A stretch of DNA of 8,904 nucleotides. It comes from Pseudomonadota bacterium (GTDB lineage Bacteria; Pseudomonadota; Alphaproteobacteria; Rhizobiales; Beijerinckiaceae). Below, one piece after another: positions 6,872 through 8,904 of this stretch; within the stretch, counting starts at the first letter, position 1; each line of letters begins with the position of its first letter. The stretch spans positions 1-8,904 of the forward strand of contig JAEWKP010000087.1 in NCBI GenBank assembly GCA_023393655.1, read 5' to 3'. The notes under the pieces are model-generated. The model was not told where the DNA came from. It ran no database searches and saw only the letters and a program-made list of their open reading frames with translations. The translations under genes and the position numbers were made by a program.

Positions 6872-7651
6872 ATGGATCTGGGAATTGCCGGCCGCACGGC
6901 CATCGTCTGCGCCTCCAGCAAGGGGCTGGGTCGCGGCTGCGCCGAAGCGCTGGCGCAGGCCGGCTGCACCGTCGTCATCAACGGCCGCGACGCCAAGACG
7001 CTCGAAGCCACCGCCACCGCGATTCGCGCCGCGACCGGCGCGACCGTCATCGCCGTCGTCGCCGACGTCTCGACCAGGGCCGGCCAGGACGCCCTGCTGG
7101 CGGCGGCCCCCAATCCCGACATCCTCGTCAACAACAATGGCGGCCCGCCGCCCAAGCCCTTCCGGCAGGTGACCCGCGACGGCTTGCTCGAAGGCGTCGT
7201 CCAGAACATGGCGACCCCGCTGGAGCTGGTGCAGCGCGTCATCGACGGCATGGTCGAGCGCGGCTTCGGCCGGATCATCAACATCACCTCGGCAAGCGTC
7301 GTGACCCCGCTGACCGGGCTCGACGTCTCCTCGGCTGCGCGCGCCGGCCTCACCGCCTTCCTCTCGGGCGTCGCCCGCGAGGTCGCCCATGCCAATGTCA
7401 CCATCAACAACATCCTGCCCGGCGTCTTCGACACCGACCGGATCAAGACCGCGACCAACAAGGTCGCCGAGATGCAGGGCATCAGCATCGAGCAGGCCAC
7501 CAAGAACCGGCTCGCCGCGGTCCCTGCCGGCCGCCTCGGCACGCCCGACGAATTCGGCAAGCTCTGCGGCTTCATCGCCAGCGCCCATGCCGGCTACATC
7601 ACCGGCCAGAACTTCCTGATCGACGGCGGCGCCTTCCGCGGTACGTTCTGA
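6872..7651 (+). CDS. Atypical short-chain dehydrogenase/reductase lacking the catalytic Tyr-Lys
   Basis: This is a 259-residue protein with the SDR Rossmann fold. The nucleotide-binding loop is ASSKGLGRG (residues 14-22), in place of TGxxxGxG. D65 is the adenine-site acid, and NNNGG (87-91) replaces NNAG. N112 and a Ser at 140 are kept. At the usual YxxxK position the sequence is SSAAR (153-157): Tyr becomes Ser153 and Lys becomes Arg157. The C-terminal ITGQNFLIDGGAF matches FabG-like SDRs. This agrees with a known FabG-like subgroup that departs from the standard NAD motif and catalytic tetrad, often named 3-oxoacyl-ACP reductase without proof. The normal reduction chemistry is doubtful; it may use other residues or bind ligand only. 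The ATG is well supported by GGAGA 5 bases upstream. The permease gene follows 122 bases on, perhaps co-transcribed. Confidence 0.93.
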   Translation: MDLGIAGRTAIVCASSKGLGRGCAEALAQAGCTVVINGRDAKTLEATATAIRAATGATVIAVVADVSTRAGQDALLAAAPNPDILVNNNGGPPPKPFRQVTRDGLLEGVVQNMATPLELVQRVIDGMVERGFGRIINITSASVVTPLTGLDVSSAARAGLTAFLSGVAREVAHANVTINNILPGVFDTDRIKTATNKVAEMQGISIEQATKNRLAAVPAGRLGTPDEFGKLCGFIASAHAGYITGQNFLIDGGAFRGTF

Positions 7652-7729
7652 CGCCGCTCCCACGCCACTGGCCTAGCCGGGTTGCAGAGTTCACGCTTCG
7701 CTTCCCGGCTTCGACATGATCTAAGAAGC

Positions 7730-7753
7730 GAACGGTTTCGCTCGAAACCGTTC
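7730..7753. repeat. Perfect 11-bp inverted repeat (hairpin) upstream of the permease gene
   Basis: Arms 7730-7740 (GAACGGTTTCG) and 7743-7753 (CGAAACCGTTC) are exact reverse complements around a 2-base centre. The structure lies between the dehydrogenase stop (7651) and the permease TTG start (7774). No T-tract follows on either strand, so a classical intrinsic terminator is unlikely. It could be a dispersed intergenic palindrome of the kind common in alphaproteobacterial genomes, a dyad-symmetric protein site, or a structured 5' leader. Confidence 0.7.
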
Positions 7754-7773
7754 CAGCTCTCCGGCCGCGCGCT

Positions 7774-8697
7774 TTGTCCCCTCTTCTCGGCATCACCCTC
7801 AAGCTGGTCTCGGCGCTGGCCTTCACGCTGATGTCGGCCGGGATCAAGTCGATCTCGACGCGCTATCCGACCGGCGAGATCGTCTTCATCCGCTCCTTCT
7901 TCGCGATGATCCCGCTGTTGATCTGGCTTGCCTGGCGCTCCGAACTGCCGGCAGCCCTGAAGACCAACAACCTGCGCGGCCATCTCAAGCGCGGCATCAT
8001 GGGCTCGACCGGCATGTTCTGCGGCTTCGCGGCGCTGCAGTTCCTGCCGCTCTCGGAGGCCGTCGCGATCGGCTATGCCGCACCGCTCGCCGTCGTGGTG
8101 CTGGCCGCGCTCGTCCTGAAGGAACGGGTACGCATCTACCGCTGGAGCGCGGTGACGATCGGCTTCATCGGCGTGCTCATCATGCTTTCGCCGCATCTCG
8201 GCGCCGGCGCTCATCCGGTCGGCAGCAATGCCGCACTCGGCGCGATGCTGGGGCTTGCCGGCGCCTTCTGCTCGGCCTTCGCCTCGGTCGAAGTGCGCCT
8301 CCTGACCGCGACCGAGCGCACCGGCGCCATTGTCTTCTATTTCATGCTGCTGACCAGCCTGCTCGGCCTCTCGACCATCCTGCTCGGCTGGAACATGCCC
8401 AGTCTTCAGGACGCGGCGATGATGGTCCTGATCGGCATCCTCGGCGGGCTCGGGCAGATCCTGATCGTCCAGGCCTACCGCTACGGCGACGCCTCGCTGA
8501 TCGCGCCCTTCGAATACTCGACCATGCTCTGGGCGGTTGCGATCGGCTGGTTCTGGTTCGGCGAATGGCCGGCGCTGGCGATCCTGATCGGGGCGACCAT
8601 CGTCATCGCCTCGGGCATCTACGTGATCCTGCGCGAACGCCAGCTCGGCCTCGCCCGCCGCGAGCAGCGCGAGGTCGGCCCCAGCCGCATGACCTGA
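7774..8697 (+). CDS. EamA/DMT-superfamily permease
   Basis: This is a 307-residue inner-membrane protein with about ten hydrophobic helices in two EamA halves (roughly residues 3-135 and 145-288). Conserved features of the drug/metabolite transporter superfamily include the first-helix segment LVSALAFTLMSAGIK, an FIRSFFAM motif after helix 1, LPLSEAVAIGYAAPL in the fourth-helix region, and IAPFEYSTMLWAVAIGWFWFGEWP in the second half. Members export or import amino acids, nucleotides, riboflavin and other metabolites, so the substrate cannot be predicted. The start is TTG at 7774: the frame closes upstream at 7717 with no ATG or GTG between, and this start restores the full first helix. The first internal ATG (7831) would remove half of it. 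No Shine-Dalgarno sequence is visible, and the inverted repeat ends only 20 bases upstream, so translation may be weak or controlled. Confidence 0.93.
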   Translation: MSPLLGITLKLVSALAFTLMSAGIKSISTRYPTGEIVFIRSFFAMIPLLIWLAWRSELPAALKTNNLRGHLKRGIMGSTGMFCGFAALQFLPLSEAVAIGYAAPLAVVVLAALVLKERVRIYRWSAVTIGFIGVLIMLSPHLGAGAHPVGSNAALGAMLGLAGAFCSAFASVEVRLLTATERTGAIVFYFMLLTSLLGLSTILLGWNMPSLQDAAMMVLIGILGGLGQILIVQAYRYGDASLIAPFEYSTMLWAVAIGWFWFGEWPALAILIGATIVIASGIYVILRERQLGLARREQREVGPSRMT

Positions 8698-8737
8698 GGA
8701 TGAGCGAACCCGAAGGCCTGCGTTCGGCACAGTTCGC

Positions 8738-8766
8738 TTGTTCAAACGATCGTCCGCCGTTACAAA
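8738..8766 (+). promoter_or_regulatory. Probable sigma-70-type promoter of the downstream regulator gene
   Basis: A TTGTTC -35 box (8738-8743) and a TACAAA -10 box (8761-8766) are separated by exactly 17 bases. The resulting start near 8773 leaves a leader of about 24 bases ahead of the ATG at 8797, carrying the ribosome binding site AAGGGG (8783-8788). This is the best promoter match in the window and fits the 99-base gap after the permease gene. Confidence 0.55.
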
Positions 8767-8769
8767 CGA
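8743..8769 (+). promoter_or_regulatory. Direct repeat CAAACGA x2, candidate operator
   Basis: Two exact copies of CAAACGA start at 8743 and 8763, 20 bases apart (about two helical turns, same face of the DNA). The first begins at the end of the predicted -35 box and the second overlaps the -10 box. That placement would let a bound protein block RNA polymerase. Autoregulation by the downstream HTH protein is an inference. Confidence 0.4.
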
Positions 8770-8796
8770 CGCCACAGTCGAAAAGGGGCCGGATGC

Positions 8797-8904
8797 ATGG
8801 GAATCGAGACGAAAGAGCGCGGCGGGCGGGAGCTTGAATCCGGGGCTCAGGTCATCTCGGGCCAGCTCGGCAAGACCATCCAGCGCCTGCGCAAGGCCTA
8901 TAAT
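8797..8904 (+). CDS. Probable XRE-type helix-turn-helix regulator, N-terminus only
   Basis: Only 36 codons are present before the right edge. The protein starts at the ATG at 8797, 8 bases after AAGGGG (8783-8788). The last visible part, LGKTIQRLRKAYN (residues 24-36), matches the first helix of XRE/Cro-type DNA-binding domains, commonly LGxxIRxLRKxxxLSLxxLA. A polar N-terminal extension of about 20 residues before the HTH is common in the XRE plus C-terminal cupin regulators that control metabolite uptake or catabolism. The cupin part, if any, lies outside the window. It has its own likely promoter and is separated from the permease gene by 99 bases, so it is probably an independent unit. 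It could control the permease or genes to the right. The assignment rests on a short segment and is provisional. Confidence 0.72.
   Translation, partial: MGIETKERGGRELESGAQVISGQLGKTIQRLRKAYN

Noticed and set aside
6746..7663. N-terminal extension of the phosphoesterase reading frame by 306 codons
   Set aside because: The extension is antisense to the dehydrogenase, has composition unlike a folded protein, and family members begin close to the ATG at 6745.
7594..8775. A 393-codon open frame on the minus strand opposite the permease gene
   Set aside because: It is charged, low-complexity sequence with no motif, antisense to a well-supported EamA permease and crossing the end of the dehydrogenase gene.
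1..8904. CRISPR array, IS element, integrase, toxin-antitoxin or defence genes
   Set aside because: I looked for direct-repeat arrays, terminal inverted repeats, transposase and nuclease motifs on both strands and saw none. Base composition looks uniform by eye.

Overview
The window is strongly GC-rich, with codons mostly ending in G or C. It reads as chromosomal core sequence of an alphaproteobacterium, probably of the order Hyphomicrobiales (Rhizobiales). A Bosea-like or related genus is a guess from protein style and is not proven. Eight protein genes pack the window almost end to end, six complete and two cut by the window edges. I see no rRNA, tRNA, CRISPR array, transposase, integrase or attachment site. 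No gene-free stretch exceeds 300 bases; the longest is the divergent spacer 2860-3076.

Left block (1-2859, minus strand): a probable three-gene operon transcribed leftward. It holds a MoxR-family AAA+ ATPase, then a SixA-like histidine phosphatase, then a YcjX-type (DUF463) P-loop protein that runs off the left edge. Gaps are 44 and 55 bases. The last gap can form a small hairpin.

Middle block (3077-6745): a CPA2-type K+/H+ antiporter of KefB/KefC architecture (membrane exchanger plus a C-terminal NAD-binding RCK/TrkA-N domain) runs rightward from a TTG start. It converges on, and overlaps by 65 bases, a minus-strand GT4 glycosyltransferase. That glycosyltransferase is translationally coupled (TGATG) to an upstream LpxH-like calcineurin-type phosphoesterase. 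The coupled pair probably acts on an envelope lipid or glycolipid.

Right block (6872-8904, plus strand): an unusual short-chain dehydrogenase that lacks the catalytic Tyr and Lys, then a 10-TM EamA/DMT permease starting at TTG just after a perfect 11-bp inverted repeat. Last comes the first 36 codons of a probable XRE-type regulator, behind a recognisable sigma-70-like promoter that overlaps a 20-bp-spaced direct repeat.

I found no convincing new defence, mobile or biosynthetic system here. The most worthwhile leads are the coupled phosphoesterase/glycosyltransferase pair, the dehydrogenase without its active-site residues, the MoxR ATPase lacking an adjacent vWA partner, and the two regulatory structures in the right block.
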